Notes: generated from the letters alone by a model not told the origin. Positions 13,088 through 22,232 are shown, counted from the stretch's first letter. The stretch is 34,886 nt of DNA from Nocardioides sp. SYSU D00038 (GCF_016924665.1 NZ_JAFFJT010000036.1:1-34886), one strand, 5' to 3'. Program-made: numbers and translations.

Positions 13088-14472
13088 GGTGGGGCGGCCT
13101 TGCGGAGCAGCGCCATGAACATCGCGTCGGTGCCGTGGCGGTGCGGCCAGAGCTGGAGGGTGCCCGGGGCGGGGCCGGGGGCGTCGGTCAGGCCGGGCAG
13201 CAGGCCGGAGGCGTCCTCGAGGGCGACGTCGGGGCGCTGCTGGAGCACCGAGGTCACCACGGTCGCCGTCTCGGAGACCAGGGGCGAGCAGGTGGCGTAG
13301 AGCACGACGCCGCCGGGACGGACCAGGTCCAGCGCGGCGCCGATCAGCGCCCGTTGGAGCATCACCAGGCCGAGCAGGTCGTCGGGCTTGCGCTGCCAGC
13401 GCGCCTCGGGACGACGACGCAGCGCGCCCAGCCCCGAGCAGGGGGCGTCGACCAGCACGCGGTCGAACGACTCGGGTGCGAACGGCGGCCGGGTGCCGTC
13501 GGCCGTGACCACGCCCGCGACGCCGTCGGCGCCGGCCAGCGCCCGCCGGACCAGGCCGGCCCGGTGCGGCTGGGGCTCGCTGGCGGTCAGCGTGGCGCCG
13601 CGGCCGGCGGCCAGCGCCGCCAGCAGGGCGGCCTTGCCGCCCGGGCCGGCGCACAGGTCGAGCCACCGCTCGTCGCGCCCCTCCACCGGGGCGGTCGCGA
13701 GCGCCAGCGCGACCAGCTGGGAGCCCTCGTCCTGCACGCCCGCGCGCCCCTCAGCGACGGCCGGCACCGCACCCGGGTCGCCACCCTCCAGCACCACGCC
13801 GTACGGCGACAAGCGGGTCGGGGTGCCGGGAAGCTCACCCGGCTCGGAGCGGCCCGGTCGGGCCACCAGCGTGACCCGCGGGGGCTCGTTGTCGGCCGCG
13901 AGCAGGTCCGGTAGCTCCTCGTCGCCGACCGCCTGGCGCAGCTCGTCGACCACCCAGGCCGGGTGGGAGTGGGCGATCGCGAGGTGCTCGGTGGGCCGGG
14001 CGACGGGGTCGGGCGCGACCCGCTCGATCCAGCCGTCGAGGTCGTGCTCGGTCACCGCGCGGAGCACCGCGTTGGCGAAGCCGGCCGCCCCCTGGTTGGC
14101 CCGGGCCCGCACCAGCTCGACGGTCGTCGAGATCGCCGCGTGGGGCGGCACCCGCATCGAGAGCAGCTGGTGGGTGCCCAGCCGCAGGGCGTCGAGCACC
14201 TTGGCCTCCACCCGGCCCATCGGCCGGTCGGTGCACGCGGCGATGACCGCGTCGTAGGTGCCGCGCCGGCGCAGGGTGCCGGAGGTGAGCTCGGTCGTGA
14301 ACGCCGCGTCGCGGCCGGTCAGCCCGTGGTCGCGCAGGATGCCGGGCAGCACGAGGTTGGCGTACGCCCGGTCGACCCGCACCGCCTTGAGCACCTCGAA
14401 GGCGGCCAGCCGGGCGGCGTCGACCCGGAGCGGCTCGGGCCGCCGGGGCGGCCGGGATCGGGGATCAGCCAT
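13081..14472 (-). CDS. rsmB: 16S rRNA m5C967 methyltransferase RsmB
   Basis: 463 residues. The N-terminal 140 residues are a NusB-like RNA-binding domain (AFEVLKAVRVDRAYANLVL onward). The C-terminal SAM-dependent domain has LDLCAGPGGK at 271-280, DAPCSGLGALRRRPEARW with C345, and YATCSP with C395, the two cysteines used in m5C formation. It methylates C967 (E. coli numbering) of 16S rRNA. Its ATG overlaps the end of a small upstream ORF by 8 bases (ATGGCTGA). The last codon and the stop lie inside a long inverted repeat, giving the C-terminus RKAAPPG. Confidence 0.95.
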   Translation of the reverse strand: MADPRSRPPRRPEPLRVDAARLAAFEVLKAVRVDRAYANLVLPGILRDHGLTGRDAAFTTELTSGTLRRRGTYDAVIAACTDRPMGRVEAKVLDALRLGTHQLLSMRVPPHAAISTTVELVRARANQGAAGFANAVLRAVTEHDLDGWIERVAPDPVARPTEHLAIAHSHPAWVVDELRQAVGDEELPDLLAADNEPPRVTLVARPGRSEPGELPGTPTRLSPYGVVLEGGDPGAVPAVAEGRAGVQDEGSQLVALALATAPVEGRDERWLDLCAGPGGKAALLAALAAGRGATLTASEPQPHRAGLVRRALAGADGVAGVVTADGTRPPFAPESFDRVLVDAPCSGLGALRRRPEARWQRKPDDLLGLVMLQRALIGAALDLVRPGGVVLYATCSPLVSETATVVTSVLQQRPDVALEDASGLLPGLTDAPGPAPGTLQLWPHRHGTDAMFMALLRKAAPPG

Positions 14473-14605
14473 CGGCGAGGCGGGACCCGGGACGGGTCGA
14501 GGTCGGGCGGACGCCCCAGGAGGTCCCGAGCACCACCTCGGGCAGTCCGCTGCAGGTCGCGCCGGCGTCACGCGCCGCGCAGACCTGACCGGCTGCGGTG
14601 GTCAT
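14465..14605 (-). CDS. Possible 46-residue small protein
   Basis: An ATG at 14605 opens a 46-residue frame beginning MTTAAGQVCAARDAGATC and ending SRLADG. Three things support it: a TACGGT hexamer 6 nt before the ATG (leaderless pattern), mostly G or C at third codon positions, and an 8-base overlap with the rsmB start that would couple translation. It has two Cys nine residues apart and no signal peptide or helix I recognise. I know of no family. It could instead be an upstream ORF that regulates rsmB. Confidence 0.45.
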   Translation of the reverse strand: MTTAAGQVCAARDAGATCSGLPEVVLGTSWGVRPTSTRPGSRLADG

Positions 14606-14617
14606 GCCCCGACCGTA
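14606..14617 (-). promoter_or_regulatory. Putative leaderless promoter before the small ORF
   Basis: Minus strand TACGGT (14617-14612) fits TAnnnT and is followed by 6 nt and the ATG at 14605. It would drive the small ORF and rsmB independently of def-fmt. Confidence 0.35.
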
Positions 14618-14654
14618 GCGGACCGCGACCCGGAGCCGGATGGGGGTGGCGACC

Positions 14655-15578
14655 TCAGCCACCGAACCGGGTGCCGGGGGCGAGCCGGACGCCGCGCGCC
14701 CAGTCGGCGGCCGCCATCTGCCTCTTGCCGAACGCCTTGACCTCGCCGAGACGGACCGCCGTGGTGCCGGTGCCGACGAGGACGTCGTTCTTGCCGGTGG
14801 CGACCTCGCCGGGCGCCAGCACGGTGTCGGTGTGGGTGACCGGGCCGAGCTTGACCCGCTCGGCGTCGAGGGTCGACCAGGCACCGGGCGCCGGGGTGCA
14901 GGCCCGGATCCGTCGGTCGACGCCCACCGCGGGCTCCGTCCAGTCGACCCGGGCGTCGTCGACGGTGATCTTGGGGGCCAGGCTGACGCCGTCGGCCGGC
15001 TGGGGGCGGGCCTCGATCGTGCCGTCCTCGATGCCGTCGAGGGTGGCGACCAGCAGCCCGGCACCCCCCTCGGCGAGCCGGCCGAGCAGTTCGCCGGCGG
15101 TGTCGTCGGGGCGGATCCGCTCGGTCATCACCCCGAACGTCGGGCCGGCGTCCATCTCCTTGACGATGCGGAACGTGGTAGCGCCGGTGACCTCGTCGCC
15201 GGCCCACAGCGCGTGCTGCACCGGGGCGGCGCCGCGCCAGGCGGGCAGGCACGAGAAGTGCAGGTTGACCCAGCCGTGCGCCGGGATGTCCAGCGCCGAC
15301 TGCGGCAGCAGTGCGCCGTAGGCCACCACCGGGCAGCAGTCGGGCGCGAGCTCGCGCAGCGCGGCCTGGAACTCCGGGTCGCGGGGGTGGTCGGGGCGCA
15401 GCACCGGCACGCCGAGCTCCTCACCCCGCCGGGCCACCGGGCTGGGCACCAGCCGGCGCCCGCGGCCCGCGGGGGCGTCGGGGCGGGTGACCACCCCGAC
15501 CAGCTCGTGGCGCGAGCCGGCGATGGCGTCGAGCGAGGGCAGCGCCACCTCGGGCGTGCCCGCGAAGACCACGCGCAT
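14655..15578 (-). CDS. fmt: Methionyl-tRNA formyltransferase
   Basis: 307 residues. It formylates initiator Met-tRNA using 10-formyl-THF. The N-terminal catalytic domain shows VVFAGTPEVALPSL, NLHFSCLPAWRGAAPVQ at 105-121 with N105 and H107, and the catalytic Asp in VKEMDAGP (D143). The motif reads FSCLP where most relatives have FSLLP. The C-terminal OB-like tRNA-binding domain follows from about residue 205. It overlaps the def stop by one base (TGATG), an expected pairing since Def removes the formyl group. Confidence 0.97.
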   Translation of the reverse strand: MRVVFAGTPEVALPSLDAIAGSRHELVGVVTRPDAPAGRGRRLVPSPVARRGEELGVPVLRPDHPRDPEFQAALRELAPDCCPVVAYGALLPQSALDIPAHGWVNLHFSCLPAWRGAAPVQHALWAGDEVTGATTFRIVKEMDAGPTFGVMTERIRPDDTAGELLGRLAEGGAGLLVATLDGIEDGTIEARPQPADGVSLAPKITVDDARVDWTEPAVGVDRRIRACTPAPGAWSTLDAERVKLGPVTHTDTVLAPGEVATGKNDVLVGTGTTAVRLGEVKAFGKRQMAAADWARGVRLAPGTRFGG

Positions 15579-16123
15579 CAGCGGCCGGTCCCGAACGTCG
15601 CGTGCGGGCTGACCTTGACGACCGGCTGCTCGGCGGCGAACCAGTCGGTGGCCCGGATCTCGCGCATCGCGGCCTTGCGGGCCTCGGCGTCGAGCCGGTC
15701 GACGAACAGCACGCCGTCGAGGTGGTCGGTCTCGTGCTGGATCGCCCGGGCCAGCAGCTCGGAGCCCTCGACCACGAGCGGCTCGCCGTGCATGTCGAAG
15801 CCGGTGGCCACCACCGAGAGCGCCCGGGTGCAGTCGAAGGTCAGGTCGGGGATCGACAGGCAGCCCTCGGGCCCGTGCTGGGTCTCCTCCGACAGCCGCA
15901 GCACGGGGTTGACCAGGTGGCCGAGCTCACCGCCGACGTTCCACGTGAAGACCCGCAGGCCCACGCCCAGCTGGGGGGCGGCCAGGCCGGCGCCGGGCGC
16001 GGCGAGCATCGTGTCGGTGAGGTCCTGGACGAGGGTGCGCAGCTCCTTGTCGAAGTCGGTCACCTCGCGGGCGCGGGTGCGCAGGACGGGATCGCCGAGC
16101 AGGCGGATCGGCTGGATGGCCAC
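15578..16123 (-). CDS. def: Peptide deformylase
   Basis: 181 residues. It removes the N-formyl group from nascent proteins. All three motifs are present: GAGLAAPQ at 44-51, EGCLS at 86-90 with metal ligand C88, and HETDH at 130-134 with the catalytic Glu and two His ligands. I chose GTG 16123 (VAIQPIRLLGDPVL, the usual start region) because TAGACT lies 7 nt upstream; the longer frame reaching 16162 has no support. The stop overlaps the fmt start by one base. Confidence 0.96.
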   Translation of the reverse strand: MAIQPIRLLGDPVLRTRAREVTDFDKELRTLVQDLTDTMLAAPGAGLAAPQLGVGLRVFTWNVGGELGHLVNPVLRLSEETQHGPEGCLSIPDLTFDCTRALSVVATGFDMHGEPLVVEGSELLARAIQHETDHLDGVLFVDRLDAEARKAAMREIRATDWFAAEQPVVKVSPHATFGTGR

Positions 16124-16136
16124 GACGGGAAGTCTA
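16124..16136 (-). promoter_or_regulatory. Putative leaderless promoter of def-fmt
   Basis: Minus strand TAGACT (16136-16131) fits TAnnnT, then 7 nt, then the GTG of def. There is no Shine-Dalgarno sequence. It lies in the 51-base gap after priA. Confidence 0.45.
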
Positions 16137-16174
16137 GGTTCCGCCCGGCTGCCCGACGGCACCGGCCGCGAGGC

Positions 16175-18229
16175 TCACAGCGAGTACGGGTCGACCTGCA
16201 CCCGGACGGCGTCGAGCTTGCGGGCCGAGCGCAGCCGCTGCAGCTCGCCCAGCGCGGCCGACAGCGCGGCGCCGTGCACCCGTGGGGAGCGGACGACGGC
16301 GCGAAACTCGCCCGACTCCAGCGCGACCGGCCCGAGCACCTCGGTGCCGTCGGGGGGCGCCAACAGGGTCAGCGCGTCGTCGACCGCGCCGGGCTCGCCG
16401 GTGATGGTGGCCAGCCGGGAGGCCGGCGGCAGGTGCGCGGCCTGCCGCTGCTCGCTCTCGCGCTGGGCGAAGCCGCCGGGGTCCCAGCGCACCAGGGCCT
16501 GGATCGCGGGGTGGGCGGGGTCGCCGACGGCCAGCACCCGGCCGCCGGGTCGCACCAGGCCGGCGGCGTTGAGCCAGCGGCGCAGCGCCTCCTCCTCGGT
16601 GCGCAGGTCGAGGCGGCCCAGCGGCAGCCAGGTGTCGAGGAGCAGCACGGCGGCGTACCCGGTCGTGGCGACCGGCTCGGCACCGGGAGTCGCGACGACG
16701 ACCGCGCGGTCGTCGTCGACCTCGGCGAGCACCCGGGCGCCGCCGGAGGTGCGCACCACGACGCCGGGCAGGCTGCGGCCGAGCTCCTCGGCGGTGCGGG
16801 CGTCCCCCACCACCGGTGCGCGCAGGCCGCGGTGGCCGCACTCGGGGCAGGCCCACCCGGGCGCCTGCGTGGCGCACCAGCGGCAGGTGGGCGGAGCGGT
16901 GGGGCCACGCAGCGCGAGCGGGCCCGAGCACGCCGCGCACCGGGCCGGCGTGCGGCAGCGCTCGCAGGCCAGCGACGGCACGTAGCCCGCGCGCGGCGTC
17001 TGCACCAGCACCGGGCCCTCCTCGAGCGCCTCGCGCAGCAGCCGGTGTGCCTCCGACGGCACCCGGCTGGCCCGGGCGCCGGCGTCGCGCTCGAGGGAGC
17101 GCTCGGTGGCGCCGGCGACACCCACCCGTACCCGGTCGCGCACCACCGCGCGCGGCGGCGCCAGCTCGTGGGCCCAGCCGGTGCGCAGCAGGTGCGCGGC
17201 CTCGACGGTGCGCGCGAAGCCGCCGACCAGCGCCGCCGCACCCTCCCGCCCGGCGCGTAGCAGCAGCACCTCGCGGGTGTGGGGGTAGGGCGCCCGCGGC
17301 TCGGCGTGCAGGTCGTCGCCGTCGTCCCAGACGACGACCAGACCGAGGTCGCGCACCGGCGCCAGGGCCGCGCCGCGGGTGCCGACCGCCACCCGCACCG
17401 CGCCGCGGCTCACGCGCAGGAAGTCGCGGTAGCGCCGGGCCGGGCCGGCCTCGGCGGTGAGGGTGACGTGGTGGCCGGCGCCGACGACCGCGGTCAGGGC
17501 GGCGTCGACGCGCGCCACGTCCTTGCCGTCGGGCACGCACACCAGGGCGCCGCGCCCCGAGGCCAGCGTCGCCGCCACCGCGTGCGCCACCAGCACCGGC
17601 CAGTCGGTGCCGGGAGCGGCGGTCCACACCGCGCGCGGCGACCCGCCGTCGGCGAGGTGGGACAGGTACGCCGCGCCGGGCTCGTGGTGGCCCCACGCGG
17701 CGGCCGCGGCCGCGGGGTCCCAGGCTGCGGGTTGCTCCGGGCCCGGCGAGGCCGCCTTCTCGGCGGTGGCGTGCCGGGGCGGCACCGCGAGCCGCAGCAC
17801 GTCGGAGCGGGTGCCGGCGTAGCGCTCGGCGACCTCGGCCACGCTGCCCGCCACCGCCTCGGTCAGCACCGGCTCCGGGCTCACCACCCGACGCAGCGGG
17901 GTCAGCCGGCCGGTGTGGTCGGTGCGGTCGCGTCGCTCGAGCACGAAGCCGTCGACGTCCTGGCCGGCGAAGCGCACCTTGACCCGCACCCCCGGTCGGG
18001 CCGCCTGGGCCATCGTGACCGGCACGGCGTAGTCGAAGGGTCGGTCGAGGTGGGCCAGCGGGACGTCGACCAGCACCCGGGCCACGGGGTCGACGTCGGT
18101 GACCTCGACGCCCGCGGCGTTGCGGGCCCTGGTGGCCGCCGCCTTGGCCCGCGACGCCCGGGCCGTCGCCTTGACCATGCCGGGCAGCAGCTCGGGCTGC
18201 TCGGCGGGGTCGGGGGCGGCGGGGGGCAT
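16175..18229 (-). CDS. priA: PriA-like primosomal protein lacking helicase motifs
   Basis: 684 residues. The N-terminal 3'-DNA-binding domain (VARVLVDVPLAHLDRPFDYAVP, 49-70) and the zinc module with eight Cys (C422, C425, C431, C434, C449, C452, C461, C464) are intact, and the C-terminus ends VQVDPYSL as in PriA. The expected Walker A is replaced by WTAAPGTDWP at 202-211 and the DEEH box by WDDGDD at 301-306, so it is unlikely to hydrolyse ATP. Such degenerate PriA proteins are known in actinobacteria. I chose ATG 18229, preceded by TGGTATCAA; ATG 18178 is an alternative. Confidence 0.88.
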   Translation of the reverse strand: MPPAAPDPAEQPELLPGMVKATARASRAKAAATRARNAAGVEVTDVDPVARVLVDVPLAHLDRPFDYAVPVTMAQAARPGVRVKVRFAGQDVDGFVLERRDRTDHTGRLTPLRRVVSPEPVLTEAVAGSVAEVAERYAGTRSDVLRLAVPPRHATAEKAASPGPEQPAAWDPAAAAAAWGHHEPGAAYLSHLADGGSPRAVWTAAPGTDWPVLVAHAVAATLASGRGALVCVPDGKDVARVDAALTAVVGAGHHVTLTAEAGPARRYRDFLRVSRGAVRVAVGTRGAALAPVRDLGLVVVWDDGDDLHAEPRAPYPHTREVLLLRAGREGAAALVGGFARTVEAAHLLRTGWAHELAPPRAVVRDRVRVGVAGATERSLERDAGARASRVPSEAHRLLREALEEGPVLVQTPRAGYVPSLACERCRTPARCAACSGPLALRGPTAPPTCRWCATQAPGWACPECGHRGLRAPVVGDARTAEELGRSLPGVVVRTSGGARVLAEVDDDRAVVVATPGAEPVATTGYAAVLLLDTWLPLGRLDLRTEEEALRRWLNAAGLVRPGGRVLAVGDPAHPAIQALVRWDPGGFAQRESEQRQAAHLPPASRLATITGEPGAVDDALTLLAPPDGTEVLGPVALESGEFRAVVRSPRVHGAALSAALGELQRLRSARKLDAVRVQVDPYSL

Positions 18230-18245
18230 GGCGGCATTGATACCA
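18230..18245 (-). promoter_or_regulatory. Putative extended -10 promoter of priA
   Basis: Minus strand TGGTATCAA contains an extended -10 (TG, one base, TATCAA at 18242-18237). It is followed by 7 nt and the ATG at 18229, so the transcript would be leaderless. TATCAA matches TATAAT at 4 of 6 positions. It shows that priA need not be read from metK. Confidence 0.4.
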
Positions 18246-18419
18246 GTCGGCACCCCCGGCGGTGGGGGTGCGGTCCGCGGGCTTCGGTCGCGGGGTTCGT
18301 GGGCGGCTCCGGGGGCGCATCGGCGGGGTGGGGTGCGGGGCGGCTGATGGACGCCGTACCTGCCGGACCTCTCGGCCAGAACCCCGACTTCTCGGCCGAA
18401 GTTCCGGCCGACAAGTGAC

Positions 18420-18445
18420 GGTTTCCCCGGTTCACCGGGGAAACC
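18420..18445. terminator. Hairpin in first copy of the tandem repeat
   Basis: GGTTTCCCCGG (18420-18430), loop TTCA, CCGGGGAAACC (18435-18445): a perfect 11-bp stem. It can stop transcription from metK, though there is no T-tract. Confidence 0.5.
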
Positions 18446-18530
18446 CACCGGCGGGGGGTGCACGCCGTACCTGCCGGACCTCTCGGCCAGAACCTCGACT
18501 TCTCGGCCAGAGTTCCGGCTGACAAGTCAC

Positions 18531-18555
18531 GGTTTCCCCGGTTCACCGGGGAACC
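18531..18555. terminator. Hairpin in second copy of the tandem repeat
   Basis: The same stem as in copy 1 with one A missing from the right arm (CCGGGGAACC), so about nine pairs remain plus a bulge. The change leaves the fold possible. Confidence 0.45.
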
Positions 18556-18569
18556 CCCCCCCGGACGCG

Positions 18570-18604
18570 CCGCACCCCGCCGGGACGAACCCGGCGGGGC
18601 GCGG
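18570..18604 (-). terminator. GC-rich terminator after metK
   Basis: Arms 18570-18584 and 18590-18604 pair over 15 bases with one mismatch (A against C on the plus strand, a G-U pair in the minus-strand RNA) around a 5-nt loop (ACGAA). It lies 29 bases beyond the metK stop and is the nearest terminator candidate. Confidence 0.65.
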
Positions 18605-18632
18605 TGGGGTGGAGCGGTGGAACGGGGTGGCG

Positions 18633-19835
<1,203 letters not shown>

Positions 19836-19872
19836 AGTGTTTCTCCGCTCAAGCAGGTAGGGGGTGGCGATC

Positions 19873-19878
19873 AGGATA
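19873..19878 (-). promoter_or_regulatory. Candidate -10 of metK
   Basis: Minus strand TATCCT would start a transcript about 30 nt before the metK GTG, leaving room for the GGAG ribosome-binding site. I cannot find a matching -35, and I see no SAM riboswitch in the 84-base gap. Confidence 0.25.
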
Positions 19879-19919
19879 GGGGGTGACCAGCATGCAGGAC
19901 GGTCATCTCAGGAAACGAA

Positions 19920-21170
19920 TCAGCCCCGAAAACGTGACACGACCTGGTCCCAGATGACGTGGGCCAGCTGGAGCTTGGTCCCGGCGGGCACGTCGACCGC
20001 CGACCCGTCGCTGCCGAGGATCACGGCCTCGTTGTCGGGGCTGCCGAACACGGCTCCCCCGCTGACGTCGTTGACGACCAGCAGGTCGCAGCCCTTGCGG
20101 GCCAGCTTGGCCCGGGCCAGGTCGAGCACCGAGCCGGTGGCGTCACCGGTCTCGGCCGCGAACCCGACCACCACCGCGCCCGGCCGGGGCCGGGACGCGG
20201 AGATCTCCTTGAGGATGTCGGGGTTCTGCACCAGCTCGACCAGGGGGGCCGAGCCGTCGTCGGCCTTCTTGATCTTGGCGTCGCTGACGTCAGCGGGCCG
20301 GAAGTCGGCCGGCGCCGCCGCCATCACCACGGCGTCGGCGGTCGCCGCCGCGGCGACCACCTGCTCGCGCAGCTCGGCGGTGGTCTCGACCCGCACCACC
20401 CGGGCACCCGCGGGCGCGGGCAGCGCGACGTTGGCGGCCACCAGCGTGACCTGCGCGCCGCGAGCCACCGCGGCGCGGGCCAGGGCCAGGCCCTGGAGGC
20501 CGGAGGAGCGGTTGCCGAGGAACCGCACCGGGTCGAGGTACTCGCGGGTGCCGCCGGCCGAGACCACCAGGTGCCGCCCGGCGAGGTCGGGCTCGGCGAC
20601 GCCGCGGGCGAGCACGTCGGTGCAGACGTCGAACAGCTCGGCCGGCTCGGGCAGCCGGCCCTTGCCGGTGTCCTTGCCGGTCAGCCGGCCCTCGGCCGGC
20701 TCGACCACGACCACGCCGCGGCGACGCAGCACGGCGACGTTCTCTCGGGTGGCGGGGTGCTCCCACATCTCGGTGTGCATCGCCGGGGCGAGCACGACGG
20801 GGCAGCGCGCGGTGAGCAGCGTGTTGGTCAGCAGGTCGTCGGCGAGGCCGTGGGCCGCCCGGGCCAGCAGGTCGGCGGTCGCCGGCGCGACCACCACCAG
20901 GTCGGCGGCCTGCCCGATCCGCACGTGCGGCACCTCGTGCACCTGCGACCAGACGTCGGCGGCGACCGGCTTGCCCGACAGGGCGGCCCAGGTGGGTGCG
21001 CCCACGAACTCCAGGGCGGAGGCGGTGGGGACCACCGTCACGTCGTGGCCCGACTCGGTGAGCCGGCGCAGCAGCTCGCAGGCCTTGTACGCCGCGATCC
21101 CGCCCGCGACGCCCAGGACCACGCGCGGTCGCTGCTGACGAGCAACGGGCCGTGCCCCGGCGGGGGGCAC
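19920..21170 (-). CDS. coaBC: Bifunctional CoaBC (phosphopantothenoylcysteine synthase/decarboxylase)
   Basis: 416 residues. The N-terminal CoaC flavoprotein domain shows VVLGVAGGIAAYKACELLRR, the active His in VHEVPHVRIG (H82) and PAMHTEMWEHPAT at 129-141. The C-terminal CoaB domain begins VVSAGGTREYLDPVRFLGNRSSG and has DLLVVNDVSGGAVFG. It ligates cysteine to phosphopantothenate and decarboxylates the product in coenzyme A synthesis. The GTG at 21170 lies inside a strong hairpin; GTG 21122 (VVLGVAGG) is an alternative start nearer the family norm. Confidence 0.95.
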   Translation of the reverse strand: MPPAGARPVARQQRPRVVLGVAGGIAAYKACELLRRLTESGHDVTVVPTASALEFVGAPTWAALSGKPVAADVWSQVHEVPHVRIGQAADLVVVAPATADLLARAAHGLADDLLTNTLLTARCPVVLAPAMHTEMWEHPATRENVAVLRRRGVVVVEPAEGRLTGKDTGKGRLPEPAELFDVCTDVLARGVAEPDLAGRHLVVSAGGTREYLDPVRFLGNRSSGLQGLALARAAVARGAQVTLVAANVALPAPAGARVVRVETTAELREQVVAAAATADAVVMAAAPADFRPADVSDAKIKKADDGSAPLVELVQNPDILKEISASRPRPGAVVVGFAAETGDATGSVLDLARAKLARKGCDLLVVNDVSGGAVFGSPDNEAVILGSDGSAVDVPAGTKLQLAHVIWDQVVSRFRG

Positions 21171-21174
21171 GGCC
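21148..21174 (-). terminator. Hairpin between rpoZ and coaBC
   Basis: GGCCGTGCCCC (21148-21158) and GGGGCACGGCC (21164-21174) form a perfect 11-bp stem with a 5-nt loop, 36 bases after the rpoZ stop. It can reduce read-through from rpoZ. It includes the upstream candidate start codon of coaBC. Confidence 0.6.
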
Positions 21175-21210
21175 TCGTGGTCGCTGGTGCTCAGGGGAGG
21201 TCCCCGGCGC

Positions 21211-21543
21211 TCACTCGGTCGGGAACGACGGGGGCGCGGCGGCCGCGGCCTTGGCGGCGGCCTCCTCGGCGGCGAGCTCGGCGGGGTCGACGTCCTCGCA
21301 GGTCAGCAGGTCGTCGTTGATCTCGCGCAGGGCGATCGAGAGCGGCTTCTCCTGGACGTGGGTCTCGACGAGCGGGCCGACGTACTCGAGCAGCCCCTCA
21401 CCCAGCTGGGAGTAGTAGGCGTTGATCTGGCGGGCGCGCTTGGCGCTGTAGAGCACCAGCTTGTACTTGCTGTCGGTCTTGGTGAGCAGGTCGTCGATCG
21501 AGGGGTTGGTGACACCCTCGGCGGCGATGTTGGGCGCAGACAC
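21211..21543 (-). CDS. rpoZ: RNA polymerase omega subunit
   Basis: 110 residues. VTNPSIDDLLTKTDSKYKLVLYSAKRARQINAYY is the omega core (segment begins at residue 11), followed by PLSIALREINDDLL and an acidic, Ala-rich tail. It stabilises assembly of the beta prime subunit. GTG 21543 is chosen because GAGG lies 7 nt before it; the TTG at 21549 lies too close to that site. It follows gmk by 17 bases, the standard actinobacterial gmk-rpoZ-coaBC order. Confidence 0.96.
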   Translation of the reverse strand: MSAPNIAAEGVTNPSIDDLLTKTDSKYKLVLYSAKRARQINAYYSQLGEGLLEYVGPLVETHVQEKPLSIALREINDDLLTCEDVDPAELAAEEAAAKAAAAAPPSFPTE

Positions 21544-21560
21544 GGTCAAGCCTCGCTAGG

Positions 21561-22172
21561 TCAGTGGGGATCGCTCGGGAAGGACTCCTGGTCGAGCACC
21601 ATCAAGGCTACCAACTCCTCGGCGGCAGCGTGAACTTCGTGGTTGACGATCGTCACGTCGAACTCCGCCTCGGCGGCCAGCTCCTCGCGGGCGGTCGTGA
21701 GCCGCCGCTCGCGCTCGGCCGCGGTCTCGGTGCCGCGGCCGACCAGGCGGCGGACCAGCTCGTCCCACGACGGCGGCTTGAGGAACACGAACAGCGCCTC
21801 GGGCATCGTCCGGCGCACCTGGCGGGCGCCCTGGAGGTCGATCTCGAGCATCGCCGGCCGGCCGGCGGCCAGGGCCTCCTCCACCGGGCGGCGCGGGGTG
21901 CCGTAGCGGGCGGCTCGGTGGACCACGGCCCACTCCAGGAGCTCGTCGCCCGCAACCATCCGGTCGAACTCCGCGTCGTCGACGAACCAGTAGTGGACGC
22001 CGTCCTCCTCCCCCGGCCGCGGTGGCCGGGTGGTCGCCGACACCGAGATCCAGACCTCGGGGTGACGGGCGCGGACGTCGGCGGCCACGGTGCCCTTGCC
22101 CACCGCGGTGGGTCCGGCGAGCACGACCAGGCGGCTGCGGGGGTGGACGGCGCGGACGTCGTCCGCGGTCAT
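21561..22172 (-). CDS. gmk: Guanylate kinase
   Basis: 203 residues. It phosphorylates GMP to GDP. The P-loop is GPTAVGKGT at 20-28 (most relatives have GPSGxGKST, but the variant keeps the Gly-Lys-Gly-Thr core). SVSATTRPPRPGEEDGVHYWFV is the GMP-binding region, followed by VHRAARYGTPRRPVEEAL and LEIDLQGARQVR. I chose ATG 22172 (AGGTGA 4 nt upstream). It lies 60 bases downstream of mihF. Confidence 0.96.
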   Translation of the reverse strand: MTADDVRAVHPRSRLVVLAGPTAVGKGTVAADVRARHPEVWISVSATTRPPRPGEEDGVHYWFVDDAEFDRMVAGDELLEWAVVHRAARYGTPRRPVEEALAAGRPAMLEIDLQGARQVRRTMPEALFVFLKPPSWDELVRRLVGRGTETAAERERRLTTAREELAAEAEFDVTIVNHEVHAAAEELVALMVLDQESFPSDPH

Positions 22173-22232
22173 CGCGTCACCTGGTGCGACCCCGGGCGGC
22201 CGCGGTCCTGCTGGCACCGGGCAGCCCTGGGC

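Larger units (their letters stand above)
18351..18557. repeat. Tandem duplication, two copies of 96 bp at 111-bp spacing
   Basis: Copy 1 is 18351-18446 and copy 2 is 18462-18557. They differ at about six positions. Each starts ACGCCGTACCTGCCGGACC, carries two internal CTCGGCC units 22 bases apart, and ends in a strong hairpin. The region lies between metK and priA, is not part of either gene, and is the largest non-coding stretch here. It may be a dispersed repeat, a structured RNA or a double terminator for metK. Confidence 0.85.

Noticed and set aside
17902..18546. Minus-strand frame with a repeated pattern (PRGPAGTA twice) across the tandem duplication
   Set aside because: The amino-acid repeat only reflects the duplicated DNA. 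The frame runs into priA in a different phase and has no start context or homologue I recognise.
18351..18557. CRISPR-like array
   Set aside because: There are only two copies, each 96 bp with a 15-bp gap. No regularly spaced short repeats or unique spacers, and no cas genes.
19836..19919. SAM riboswitch before metK
   Set aside because: The 84-base gap is short and I cannot find the conserved SAM aptamer blocks or paired stems.
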